This document shows, in pieces, positions 1-7,355 of a DNA stretch of 64,000 bases. The notes under the pieces were generated by a model, which saw nothing but the letters and a program-made list of their open reading frames with translations, made no database searches and was not told where the DNA came from. The DNA lies in contig CADABX010000034.1 of the NCBI GenBank assembly GCA_902786285.1, positions 1 to 64,000 of the forward strand, read 5' to 3'. How positions within the stretch are numbered: the first letter of the stretch is position 1; each line of letters opens with the position of its first letter. The position numbers were made by a program, and so were the translations under genes. Source of the DNA: Oscillospiraceae bacterium (GTDB lineage: Bacteria; Bacillota; Clostridia; Oscillospirales; Acutalibacteraceae).

Positions 1-2
1 TC

Positions 3-1007
3 ACGCTCAAATACACCCAGTCCAACTCCGTCTGCTACGTGAAGGACGGCCAGACGATCGGCGTCGGCGCCGGTCAGCAGAGCCGCATCCACTGCACGCG
101 TCTCGCGGGCAGCAAGGCCGACAACTGGCTCCTTCGCCAGCACCCGAAGGTCCTCGCGCTCGACTTCGTCGACGGCATCCGCCGCCCCGACCGCGACAAC
201 GCGATCGACGTCTATCTCTCCGAGGACGAGTGCGACGACGTGCTGCGCGACGGCGCGTGGCAGCCGATCTTCAAGACCCGCCCCGAGCGCCTGACGCTGG
301 AGGAAAAGAAGGCATGGATCGCCTCGCAGCGCGGCGTCTCCGTTGCGTCCGACGGCACACGCATCCAGGCCGCAACGTCCAAGACCTATACGGCCTATAC
401 CGTGCCCGGTGCGGTCAAAAATCTGAAGGTGCTCGATCTGACCACCACGTCCTACCGCCTGCAGTGGGATGCGGCGGCCGGTGCGACCGGATATATCGTC
501 TATCGCTTTGACGAAACCAGCGGCAGCTACACCGAGGTGACCAAGACCGCTGTGCCGTCCTGCAGTGTGCGCGCCCTGACGCCCGGCACCACCGATTACT
601 ATCAGATCTGTGCCTATGCCACGCTGCAGAAGGTCAACCGCGCCGGCGCGCTGACCAAGCAGCAGGCTGTGACCACAAAGCCCGAAACGGTCACGCCGAA
701 ATTTGTTTCCGGCGATCCCGCGCGCGCCAAGCTCAAGATCAAATGGAAGCCGAACGAAAACTGCGACGGCTATCGCATCCTTGTGACCGAAACGCCGGGC
801 AAGGACTATGTTCAGGCGGCGGAAGTGCCGATGGGCGCAACCAAGACGGCGGTGTTTAGGCTCCCGAAGAAGTGCGACAAGATCTATGTCTATATGCAGA
901 CCTATCTGATCACCGACGCGGGCCGCGTCTATTCCGATTATTCCCCGGCGCTGACCGTGACCAGCCAGCCGCAAACAACAACGACCGCGCCTGCGGCCAA
1001 AAAATAA
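3..1007 (+). CDS. Chimeric ORF: C-terminal PurH (AICAR formyltransferase) fragment fused in frame to fibronectin type III domains; 5' end outside window
   Basis: The frame is open from the window edge. Residues up to about nucleotide 350 match the single-domain clostridial phosphoribosylaminoimidazolecarboxamide formyltransferase: QSNSVCYVKDGQ, GVGAGQQSRIHCTRLAG, the RPDRDNAIDVY stretch and LTLEEKKAWIA. The expected PurH end (SSDAFFPFRDN..., then a QPGGS-type segment) is absent. After VASDG the protein becomes two fibronectin type III domains (TTTSYRLQWDAAAGATGYIVYR and KLKIKWKPNENCDGYRI cores) and a TTTTAPAAKK tail, typical of a secreted protein. A cytosolic folate enzyme joined to extracellular FN3 domains is biologically odd, so the junction near 350-356 is either a deletion fusion or a mis-assembly. 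No transmembrane segment is visible. Confidence 0.7.
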   Translation, partial: TLKYTQSNSVCYVKDGQTIGVGAGQQSRIHCTRLAGSKADNWLLRQHPKVLALDFVDGIRRPDRDNAIDVYLSEDECDDVLRDGAWQPIFKTRPERLTLEEKKAWIASQRGVSVASDGTRIQAATSKTYTAYTVPGAVKNLKVLDLTTTSYRLQWDAAAGATGYIVYRFDETSGSYTEVTKTAVPSCSVRALTPGTTDYYQICAYATLQKVNRAGALTKQQAVTTKPETVTPKFVSGDPARAKLKIKWKPNENCDGYRILVTETPGKDYVQAAEVPMGATKTAVFRLPKKCDKIYVYMQTYLITDAGRVYSDYSPALTVTSQPQTTTTAPAAKK

Positions 1008-1039
1008 CCTGACTGAATGCCACCGAGGAGGATGTACGA

Positions 1040-2779
1040 ATGGCTTCGTTCCAGCATCTTTGCATGTGCTGTATGCAGCCGATGCATGAGGATTCCCCGC
1101 TGTGTCCGCATTGCGGCTACGACAACGCCCAGCCCCAGCGCGCGCCCTATTTGCCGAAAGGCGCGATCCTTTCCGGCCGCTATCTTGTCGGCAAGGTGAT
1201 CGCTTTGTCGCCGGACGGCGTTGTCTATGCCGGCCAGGATCTGCAGACGATGCAGACGGTGCAGATCCGCGAATATCTCCCCGAAAAACTGATCGACCGT
1301 GCCGAAGGCGAAAGCGAGGTGCACGTCCGGCTGCAGACCGAGCTGGTGTATCAAAGCGGGATGGGCGCGTTTTCGTCGCTGTGGCAGACGCTGCAAAAGA
1401 ACGCCACCCACCCGTCGCTGCCGCAGGTCTATGCCGTGCTGTTTCTCAACGGCACGGTCTACGCCGTCTGCGCCGCGCTCGAAAGCATCTCGCTGCGCGA
1501 ATACATGCAGCAGCCCGAGCATGTGCTGTCGTGGAACGATTGCTGCACCGCGTTCAAGCCGCTGCTTCGCGCGCTGTCCGCTCTGCACGCGCAGGGCGTG
1601 GAGCATCTGGCAATTTCGGCCTCGACGGTCTGTGTCGGCGCCGACGGCAAGCTGCATCTCGAGGGCTTTTCCATCCCGCAGTGCAAAAGCGATCTTGCCG
1701 CGTTCCACACGCTGCCCGACCCGCGCTACGCACCGATCGAGCTGCAAAGCGGCGGCCGCCCGGGTACTTACAGCGACGTTTACGGCATCATGGCGGTGCT
1801 GTATCTGTGTCTGACGGGCAAAGAGCCGCCCTGTGTGGCCGACCGCGCCGTCAGTGACGAGCTGACGCTGCCGGTGGAGCTGGCGCGCACACTGCCGCCG
1901 CAGGCGATCGACACGCTTTATGCGGCGATGCAGCTGTATCCGCAGCGCCGGCTGCACACGATGGAGGAGCTGATGGAGCGGCTGTATCCGAACGAGTACG
2001 CCGTGCCGCCGGCATCGTTTGACGGCGCCAGACCGTCGGCCGATCCGGAGTTCGAGCTGCTGCCGGAGGAGGACGAAACGCTGTTTGACACCGAACCGGC
2101 CCCAAAGAAAGAGACGTCCGCGGGCCTTTTGGGACTCGAAGCGTTTCTTGCGATCCTCGTGATCGGCACGATGCTGTTTTGCACGCTGTATTCCACGGTG
2201 CTCTATCAAAAGATGGAGATCCCGCTGCTCGACAGTATCCTTGCGCCGCTGACGTTTTTGCCGCTCAACAGCGAGGAGGAGACCACCGCCACCACGCGTC
2301 CGACCGCCGAAACCGAGGAAAACGAGCCGGAAAAAGAGCAGGTGACGGTGCCGAATCTGATGCAGTCCAGCTATTCCGATATCACGGCCAATGTGTCGCT
2401 CTCGCGCAATTTTGATTTGCAGATCGAGTTTGAGGCGAACGACACCGTGCGCAAAAACGCCGTGATCCGCCAAAGCCTTTCCGCCGGGCAGCGCGTGCCG
2501 CAGGGCACGACGCTGACGGTGACGATCAGCTCCGGCAAGCCGACCGTGGAGCTGCGCGACGTGGTCGGTCTTTCCTACATGGACGCCTATGAGATGCTCA
2601 CAGACGACGGGTTCGAAGTGAAGAAGGTTTTGCTCGAAAACGACGGCACCCACGAGGTGGGAACGGTCTACACGATGTCGCTGGTGGCCGGACTGTCGTT
2701 TGAAAAGGGCACGAGCGTCACGCTCTCCGTCTGGGACGCCACGGGCTTTGCCGGCGGCGAAAACACCGATACGGACTGA
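1040..2779 (+). CDS. Membrane-anchored pseudokinase with N-terminal zinc ribbon and C-terminal PASTA domains
   Basis: This 579-residue protein resembles the PrkC/Stk family in layout. It has a zinc ribbon (C8, C10/C11, C22-x2-C25), a kinase fold at about 45-315, an acidic linker, one transmembrane helix at about 365-388 and two extracellular PASTA-like repeats at about 434-500 and 501-566. The catalytic residues are gone: the VAIK lysine position reads QIREYLP (R77), the HRD motif reads HLA (189-191) and DFG reads EGF (208-210). It should therefore bind or scaffold rather than phosphorylate, perhaps sensing muropeptides through PASTA. The start is the ATG 9 bases after GAGGAGG. It lies 32 bp after the FN3 ORF, so co-transcription is likely. 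Confidence 0.85.
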   Translation: MASFQHLCMCCMQPMHEDSPLCPHCGYDNAQPQRAPYLPKGAILSGRYLVGKVIALSPDGVVYAGQDLQTMQTVQIREYLPEKLIDRAEGESEVHVRLQTELVYQSGMGAFSSLWQTLQKNATHPSLPQVYAVLFLNGTVYAVCAALESISLREYMQQPEHVLSWNDCCTAFKPLLRALSALHAQGVEHLAISASTVCVGADGKLHLEGFSIPQCKSDLAAFHTLPDPRYAPIELQSGGRPGTYSDVYGIMAVLYLCLTGKEPPCVADRAVSDELTLPVELARTLPPQAIDTLYAAMQLYPQRRLHTMEELMERLYPNEYAVPPASFDGARPSADPEFELLPEEDETLFDTEPAPKKETSAGLLGLEAFLAILVIGTMLFCTLYSTVLYQKMEIPLLDSILAPLTFLPLNSEEETTATTRPTAETEENEPEKEQVTVPNLMQSSYSDITANVSLSRNFDLQIEFEANDTVRKNAVIRQSLSAGQRVPQGTTLTVTISSGKPTVELRDVVGLSYMDAYEMLTDDGFEVKKVLLENDGTHEVGTVYTMSLVAGLSFEKGTSVTLSVWDATGFAGGENTDTD

Positions 2780-2815
2780 TCGCGAACCCGGTCGAAAGAA
2801 AATATCAAAAAACAC

Positions 2816-2844
2816 TTGACTTTTTCGTCTGGCTGCGCTATAAT
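2816..2844 (+). promoter_or_regulatory. Sigma-A promoter of the initiator tRNA
   Basis: TTGACT at 2816-2821 and TATAAT at 2839-2844 are separated by 17 bp, and the -10 box ends 27 bp before the tRNA. This is near-consensus, as expected for a stable RNA gene. Confidence 0.85.
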
Positions 2845-2871
2845 AGCAAAGCACTCGAGAGAGTCAGATAT

Positions 2872-2948
2872 CGCGGAGTAGAGCAATCCGGTAGCTCGTC
2901 GGGCTCATAACCCGGAGGTTGTAGGTTCAAATCCTATCTCCGCAACCA
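2872..2948 (+). tRNA. Initiator tRNA-fMet (CAT)
   Basis: This is a 77-nt cloverleaf with anticodon CAT. The 5' acceptor strand CGCGGAG pairs with CTCCGC but leaves the C1-A72 mismatch diagnostic of bacterial initiator tRNA. The anticodon stem contains three consecutive G-C pairs (GGG/CCC), the T-loop reads GGTTCAAATCC, and CCA is encoded. Its 3' half, from 2903, forms part of the attachment site of the adjoining integrative element. Confidence 0.95.
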
Positions 2949-2993
2949 TGCCGAAATCCCTTATTTTACTGGGGTTTCGGCCTTTTTTTATGC
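2903..2993 (+). repeat. attL direct repeat (tRNA-proximal copy)
   Basis: 91 bp identical to 9967-10057, running from the anticodon region of the tRNA through its terminator. The match breaks at 2994 (c) versus 10058 (t) and at 2902 (g) versus 9966 (c). This copy completes the functional tRNA. Confidence 0.9.
2950..2989 (+). terminator. Rho-independent terminator of the tRNA
   Basis: CCGAAATCCC and GGGGTTTCGG form a 9-10 bp stem around a 10-nt loop, followed by a run of seven T. The terminator is duplicated at 10014-10053 because it lies inside the att direct repeat. Confidence 0.85.
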
Positions 2994-3030
2994 CGAAATG
3001 CCGGGTGAAAATTCGGTGAAAAATCGGTTT

Positions 3031-3050
3031 TTGGGGATTATTTGGGGATT
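3031..3050 (+). repeat. Two TTGGGGATT direct repeats, putative integrase arm sites (left)
   Basis: TTGGGGATT occurs at 3031-3039 and 3042-3050, 11 bp apart, in the same orientation as the four copies near the right end. The spacing is one helical turn, which fits arm-type binding by the integrase N-terminal domain. Confidence 0.6.
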
Positions 3051-3153
3051 GTTGTGCATTTTTTTACTGCTTTTTCGGTTTCCGGCGCCCTCATGATTGA
3101 AATAAAAAATAGCTGGCTGCTCATTGAACAGTCAGCTTTTCTATTTGGTGAGA

Positions 3154-4536
3154 TCATCCATGTTTGACGGCTGCAGGGGAAAGCAGATCGTCGAGGACTT
3201 GCGCGGCTGCCGCGTCTGCGGATTGGATCGCGTGCGCGTAGATCTTCGTGGTGGTGGTGGCGTTCACATGACCGAGCCGGTGCGCGACGGTGGTCAGCGG
3301 TACACCGTTGGCGATCTGCAGCGTGGCATTTGTATGGCGCAGGCCGTGAATCGTGATCCCGGTCAGATTGTGCTTTTTTCTGAATTTGTCAAAAGAGCAT
3401 GAAAGCGTTGTCGGGTTCAATGCTGCACCGTTCCATGCGGTGAAGATGTAGCCGGTGCTTTGCCATTTATCACCGAGCTGCAGACGGTGGGCGGCTTGCA
3501 GTTTCTTTTGTTCCCGGAACAGATCGCAGACAGCGGGAGAAACCTTGATCGTGCGCTGTGACATGGTGGTTTTTGTTTCGCTCTCAAACGTGCCGGTCTG
3601 CGGGTGGTATAGCAGATTACGCTTGACGGAGATCAGGCCGGTTTCGGTGTCCACGTCTTCCCACTTTAACCCGAGCAGTTCCGCACGGCGCAGGCCGGTG
3701 AACATGAGGGCGGTGACCATGATCCGAAACTGTGGCGGTTCGTCTTCAAGCAGCGTGAGCAGTTCACGCGCCTGCACTTCGTCAAGATATTTTGGATCCG
3801 GTTTGTTCTTCTTGGGTGGCTGCACGCGCTCACATGGATTTGAAAAAATCACTTGCCATCTGACTGCGGTGTTGAAGATGGATGAAAGCAATTCATGATA
3901 GCGGTGGATCGTGGTGCCCGATAGCGTTTTATCCGGGTCAACAGGTTCAAACAGATCTTTGAACGGTAGACCGAGCGCGTCCGTGATTGCGTCGGCGGTC
4001 TTCTTCGTGACGTTATGCCCGCGGACGGCGCTGCGGACGGATCCAACGCTGATTCCGGTCGCGTCTGCTATGCCTTGCTGCGCGGTCTTTTTTGCCCTCA
4101 TGAGGGCGTGCAGATCTGCGGTTGTTTTATACTTCGTATCTTCCCGGATGCCGGATTCTGCAAGGTTTTGATAAAACGAAAGAATGTGCTGCGGCTGGAT
4201 CTTGTCAAGTCTCATGTGACCGAGTGCCGCGTTGATGCGGTGGATCATGCTTTGATAACGATAATAGGTTGTCGCTCTGATCTGTGTTTCGGCGTATTCC
4301 TTGAACCAGCGTTCGACGAAATCCGCAAATTTCACGTTGCCGTCGAGGTAGACACCGGACGCAACTTTTTCCTCAAACATGACGGCCTGCCGGTTCAGTT
4401 CTTTTTCGATCTGCTTTTTCGTCATGCCCGGTTCGGGTTTCCATGTCATAAACTTTTTGATCTGTTTGCCGTTCAAATCATAACCAGCGGAAACCGTAAA
4501 GCGGTAGGAATCACCACGTTTTTCAATGTGAGCCAT
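3154..4536 (-). CDS. int: Tyrosine recombinase (integrase) of the element
   Basis: 460 residues. It has an N-terminal AP2-like/arm-binding region (MAHIEKRGDSYRFTVSAGYD), a SAM-like core-binding domain and a C-terminal catalytic domain with the TGLRRAE arginine, the HGLRH box, LGH and the nucleophilic tyrosine in KIYAH. Core-binding residues at about 140-195 carry an embedded helix-turn-helix-like segment (QQGIADATGISVGSVRS) that resembles an XRE domain; similar insertions occur in other clostridial integrases. It should catalyse integration and excision at the 91-bp att core. The gene starts 3 bp after the repressor stop, with AGGCAGGTG as ribosome site overlapping the repressor end, so the two are co-transcribed leftward. 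Confidence 0.93.
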   Translation of the reverse strand: MAHIEKRGDSYRFTVSAGYDLNGKQIKKFMTWKPEPGMTKKQIEKELNRQAVMFEEKVASGVYLDGNVKFADFVERWFKEYAETQIRATTYYRYQSMIHRINAALGHMRLDKIQPQHILSFYQNLAESGIREDTKYKTTADLHALMRAKKTAQQGIADATGISVGSVRSAVRGHNVTKKTADAITDALGLPFKDLFEPVDPDKTLSGTTIHRYHELLSSIFNTAVRWQVIFSNPCERVQPPKKNKPDPKYLDEVQARELLTLLEDEPPQFRIMVTALMFTGLRRAELLGLKWEDVDTETGLISVKRNLLYHPQTGTFESETKTTMSQRTIKVSPAVCDLFREQKKLQAAHRLQLGDKWQSTGYIFTAWNGAALNPTTLSCSFDKFRKKHNLTGITIHGLRHTNATLQIANGVPLTTVAHRLGHVNATTTTKIYAHAIQSADAAAAQVLDDLLSPAAVKHG

Positions 4537-4539
4537 TTA

Positions 4540-5187
4540 TTACACCTGCCTTTTGAATGCTGTGTGTTTTAGTTCTTCGAGGGCTTTTGTGATATTGCTG
4601 AAATGTGCCTGTTCCACGATTGCGCTTGTGCTGAAAGAATCATAGGTGATTAAATCATCCAACAACCCTTCCCAATCTTTTGCTGTGATCTTCGTGGGGT
4701 CTTCGATTTTTCCGCTTTTGGAAATCAGCATGGTGCGGTTGTTTTCCTCAAAGTCAGAAGTCAAATATACGGCTATCAGATCGAGCAGATTATAAGCGTC
4801 TGCGCCCTCATTGATCTTTTCACTTTCAAGAATCGCGTTGACTGCTCTGATCTCTTTTTCCATGCTGTTCTGTTTCAAAAAGTCAAGAACAAAAACCGCT
4901 ACAGCGCTTAGTCCGGTATAGTCGCAAATGGCCTGCACGGTGGTATCTGCGGTTTCCGCGTCCGATAAGCCGAGCAGGTAGTCAGCCGATACTTTGAAGT
5001 ATTTGCAGTATTGCATGAGCTGTTCAATCGTAACCTTGCGGTCTTCGTTATAATGCTTAGTGACCAGCGAGGTTTCGCAACCGATCCCGGCGGCGATTTC
5101 TTCCCGAGTTTGGGTGTCAATCAGCTTTTTCAGACGGTCAATGTTGATAATGTTTTTTACTCTGATTTTGTCTTTCAAACAAAACAC
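4540..5187 (-). CDS. XRE-family phage-type repressor of the element
   Basis: 215 residues. The N-terminal HTH (about 15-70) contains TREEIAAGIGCETSLVTKHYNEDRKVTIEQLMQYC-type helices followed by FKVSADYLLGLSD, the usual XRE exit motif. The C-terminal half is mostly helical and has no recognisable LexA-like protease motif, so induction may be by antirepressor rather than autocleavage. It is transcribed leftward from the divergent control region at 5242-5291 and is followed at once by the integrase. Its role as master repressor of the rightward early operon is inferred from position and the operator palindrome. Confidence 0.8.
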   Translation of the reverse strand: MFCLKDKIRVKNIINIDRLKKLIDTQTREEIAAGIGCETSLVTKHYNEDRKVTIEQLMQYCKYFKVSADYLLGLSDAETADTTVQAICDYTGLSAVAVFVLDFLKQNSMEKEIRAVNAILESEKINEGADAYNLLDLIAVYLTSDFEENNRTMLISKSGKIEDPTKITAKDWEGLLDDLITYDSFSTSAIVEQAHFSNITKALEELKHTAFKRQV

Positions 5188-5241
5188 TTCCTTTCAAAAA
5201 TCCTTGTCTGTCACAGCTTCATTAAAACCATGACAAAGCAC

Positions 5242-5291
5242 TTGCTTTTTGTTGTTGTCATAAGTATAATTGAATTATGACAAAAAGTCAA
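5242..5291. promoter_or_regulatory. Overlapping divergent promoters with a palindromic operator (genetic switch)
   Basis: Rightward: TTGCTT (5242-5247), 17 bp, TATAAT (5265-5270). Leftward on the minus strand: TTGACT (5286-5291), 17 bp, TATACT (5263-5268). The -10 boxes overlap almost completely, so both cannot fire at once. A perfect 9-bp inverted repeat TTGTCATAA/TTATGACAA (5255-5263 and 5275-5283) covers both, and a further half site ATGACAAAG lies at 5230-5238. This is the layout of a lysogeny-type switch. Confidence 0.75.
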
Positions 5292-5318
5292 CAACATTTT
5301 TATGAAAGAGGTGTTTTT

Positions 5319-5510
5319 GTGAAGACAAGAACGAATGAAGCAATCCGGACGGCGGCAGAAAAGCACGGCGTGAAGCTGTGGCAGATCGCGGACGCGCTGG
5401 GCGTGAATGATGGCAATTTCAGCCGAAAGTTGCGGCGTGAGCTGCCGCCGGACGAAGTGGAAAAGATCCTTGCGATCATTGCCCGCATAGCAGAGGGGGC
5501 GAAAGAATGA
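5319..5510 (+). CDS. Small HTH (Cro-like) protein
   Basis: 63 residues from the GTG at 5319, chosen because AAAGAGGTG lies just upstream; an in-frame ATG at 5277 would sit inside the operator. The sequence contains a compact HTH (KLWQIADALGVNDGNFSRKLR). It is the first gene of the rightward operon and therefore in the Cro position, opposite the repressor. It overlaps the next gene by 4 bp (ATGA). The Cro-like role is inferred from size and place. Confidence 0.65.
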   Translation: MKTRTNEAIRTAAEKHGVKLWQIADALGVNDGNFSRKLRRELPPDEVEKILAIIARIAEGAKE

Positions 5511-5791
5511 CCAGCCTTTCACCGGTCGAGCGGGAAACAATCATCCTGTTCAATGACGAAGAACAAACCGCAACGGTTGAAACCTGCAACAAAGCATGGA
5601 AAAACAAAATGAGGGCAATTTGCGCTCAAAACGCTGAATGTTCCTTGATTTCTGCAGATGAACGTTGTGAACGGTATCTTATCCCTAAAAAGTGGGTAAA
5701 GGTTCGAGTACCTAAGAAATTATCAGAAGAACAGCGTCAAAAAATGCAAGAAACAGCACGTGAAAGATTTCACAAGGGGGTGAAGCAATGA
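5507..5791 (+). CDS. Small element-encoded protein of unknown function
   Basis: 94 residues, overlapping both neighbours by 4 bp in ATGA junctions, so it is translationally coupled in the early operon. The C-terminal half is strongly charged and helical (PKKLSEEQRQKMQETARERF). It has no signal peptide or membrane segment. Its base composition is lower in GC than the chromosome around it, as is that of the following genes. I do not recognise the family. Confidence 0.6.
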   Translation: MTSLSPVERETIILFNDEEQTATVETCNKAWKNKMRAICAQNAECSLISADERCERYLIPKKWVKVRVPKKLSEEQRQKMQETARERFHKGVKQ

Positions 5792-6039
5792 GCATTCCGA
5801 GAATGCGCACGATCCCGGAGGCGTTCCGGGAGCTGAAAGCAGCGGATCCAAACACGGCTTATACTTTGCGAGCGCTGCGGGCAGATGTGAACAACGGAAA
5901 GATTCCGTTTGTGCCGGTTGGCAACGGCGGCACAAAGCGTCTGATTAACCTTGACCAGCTCTTTGCCATGCTGGGCGCGCCCTCATGCTTGCCGGTACAG
6001 AATGAGGGCGAAACCGGAAAGATCCGGCCTGTGAGGTGA
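5788..6039 (+). CDS. Putative excisionase / MerR-type winged-helix DNA-binding protein
   Basis: 83 residues. The pattern IPEAFRELKAADPNTAYTLRALRADVNNGKIPFVPVG followed by a KRLINLDQLFAML end is the helix_17/Xis-type layout, in which a short HTH is followed by a wing and a LIN/DLDxLxxxL helix. Small proteins of this type act as recombination directionality factors or regulators on integrative elements. It overlaps the upstream gene by 4 bp. The excisionase assignment is an inference from family and location next to int. Confidence 0.6.
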   Translation: MSIPRMRTIPEAFRELKAADPNTAYTLRALRADVNNGKIPFVPVGNGGTKRLINLDQLFAMLGAPSCLPVQNEGETGKIRPVR

Positions 6040-6044
6040 TCCAA

Positions 6045-6821
6045 ATGGGAAAACTGACATGGTTTAGAATGGATTTTGATGTAGTCGCGCAGATGAAGAA
6101 AGTTTGTGATAATGACTATGCAAAAATCGGTGAGTTGTTTTGCGCTGTGATGCAAACGGCTGAAACCGGTGAATCCGTGGCATTTTCAGATCAGAACCTT
6201 CAAACTGCATATGATATGATATGCGTGCTCGTACAGCGTGCGCGGTCTTCATATGACAAGAAATGCGAAAAAAGAGCTGCGGCAGGTTCAAAGGGTGGCA
6301 AGGCAAAGGCGGCAAAGCAAAAGAGTGAAACCGCCGAAAGCGCCAACGATTTACAACCGGTATTCAAACCGCCAACCAAAACAAGGTTCTGCGACACCGC
6401 AAAGCACTTTTACGCGAAATATGAAGAAGATGAAGGGCGAAAATATGACCGTTATGAAGTTGAGAATCTATTCAAAAAGCTAAAAGCTGCTGGTTGGTAC
6501 TATTTTGACTTTAAAATCCAAACTGATGATCTGATTGATGCAATAATCGTTGCAGAGTTGGTCGTTCCACGTTACAAACCAATCGCTTTCCACTTTGCGC
6601 AATACTGTAAAAAGCATGAGGAGAAAAGCTTTTCTTTAGATGCAATCGAATGGGTTGGTGAAGAAACTGATGTGGCACCGCCGTGGACAATCAACGGAAA
6701 ACAATGCACCAATCTACGGCAAGCCGTTGAAGAGTGGTATTCTGATGACGTACGCGAAACCGACGAAGCAGACGATCACGCCGATCCACCAAAAACATCA
6801 AGAGACTATAGTTCTTTCTGA
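6045..6821 (+). CDS. Putative replication-associated protein of the element (DUF6291-like N-terminus)
   Basis: 258 residues from ATG 6045, preferred over a GTG 9 bp upstream because GAGGTG at 6033-6038 sits 6 bp before it. The N-terminal 95 residues (WFRMDFDVVAQMKKV... YDKKCEKRAAAGSKGGKAKAA) resemble phage/ICE replication-region proteins with a DUF6291-type domain ending in a basic GSKGGK linker. The C-terminal half is a separate helical domain (CDTAKHFYAKYEED, KPIAFHFAQYC) with an acidic tail. It lies immediately upstream of an AT-rich stretch with 9-bp iterons (6940-7106), which is why I suggest initiator function. No ATPase or primase motif is visible. Confidence 0.5.
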   Translation: MGKLTWFRMDFDVVAQMKKVCDNDYAKIGELFCAVMQTAETGESVAFSDQNLQTAYDMICVLVQRARSSYDKKCEKRAAAGSKGGKAKAAKQKSETAESANDLQPVFKPPTKTRFCDTAKHFYAKYEEDEGRKYDRYEVENLFKKLKAAGWYYFDFKIQTDDLIDAIIVAELVVPRYKPIAFHFAQYCKKHEEKSFSLDAIEWVGEETDVAPPWTINGKQCTNLRQAVEEWYSDDVRETDEADDHADPPKTSRDYSSF

Positions 6822-6871
6822 TTCTGCTCTTACAGCTCTGATCTACAAAAAACCACAAAAAGCCACAAATC

Positions 6872-6933
6872 GAAAAAGCGGGGCAAGCGTGCGTGCGTCA
6901 GCACCAGCACGCAAAGCTGCCCCCGCTTTTTTC
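6872..6933. terminator. Large bidirectional terminator after the replication gene
   Basis: AAAAAGCGGGGC and GCCCCCGCTTTTTT form the outer stem, with a GCGTGC/GCACGC inner hairpin, and A and T tracts on the two flanks. It closes the rightward early operon. Confidence 0.7.
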
Positions 6934-6939
6934 GATAGA

Positions 6940-7106
6940 ATGAATTTATATAACTTGAAGTCACTTATTTCGTGACTTCAATTATATTAACTTCTATTCT
7001 ATTCTCTTTAATTTAATTAAGGTGCTACGTTTGCTACATTTGCTACGTTTGCTACAATGAAAAGAAAATGGTAGCAAGTACAGCATTTGCTAAATTTGCT
7101 ACAAAA
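6940..7106 (+). other. Putative replication origin of the element: AT-rich stretch, hairpin and 9-bp iterons
   Basis: An AT-rich stretch (6940-7020) contains a 10-bp perfect hairpin TTGAAGTCAC/GTGACTTCAA (6955-6981). It is followed by tandem 9-bp units GCTACGTTT, GCTACATTT, GCTACGTTT, GCTACAATG (7024-7059), an inverted GTAGC at 7071-7075, and GCTAAATTT, GCTACAAAA (7089-7106). Iterons beside an AT-rich unwinding region downstream of a putative initiator gene are the usual form of plasmid and island origins. Related GCTAC/GCTAAC repeats recur at 8264-8301. Origin function is inferred. Confidence 0.5.
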
Positions 7107-7154
7107 CAAAAAAAGGGCTGCACCGGTTCGGGTGTGCCCTCATGTTATGCGGTG

Positions 7155-7292
7155 TTATGGCTGCGTGTTTCGTTCATTGGTGGAGCATTCCGGCGCGGCT
7201 GCTATGGCGCGGATCAATGCAAGAATGTCGCGGAGCTGATCCTCTGACATGGTTTCAAGGATTGCGCGAAGTTCGTTTTCATTTGTGGTCAT
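7155..7292 (-). CDS. 45-residue element protein
   Basis: It starts at ATG 7292 after a GGAAG ribosome site, with the product MTTNENELRAILETM... ending ...CSTNERNTQP. The centre (LETMSEDQLRDILALIRAI) is an amphipathic helix. It is transcribed leftward, distal to the 7438-7713 gene. No function is recognised, and at this size a regulatory or structural peptide is possible. Confidence that it is translated rests on the ribosome site and the sensible composition. Confidence 0.45.
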   Translation of the reverse strand: MTTNENELRAILETMSEDQLRDILALIRAIAAAPECSTNERNTQP

Positions 7293-7320
7293 GGTCAATA
7301 CTTCCTTTCTGTGTTCTCTC

Positions 7321-7349
7321 TTGACATTGGAGGAGCGGGCGGTTATAAT
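7321..7349 (+). promoter_or_regulatory. Perfect consensus promoter with no downstream protein gene
   Basis: TTGACA (7321-7326), 17 bp, TATAAT (7344-7349). It is the only fully consensus promoter in the element, and it points rightward between two leftward genes. GGAGCGGG (7332-7339) and CCCGCTCC (7357-7364) form an inverted repeat around the -10 box, which could be an operator or a 5' hairpin. Confidence 0.7.
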
Positions 7350-7355
7350 GGATTT

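Noticed and set aside
938..2854. A 638-codon minus-strand frame across the pseudokinase
   Set aside because: Antisense shadow caused by high GC at the third codon position.
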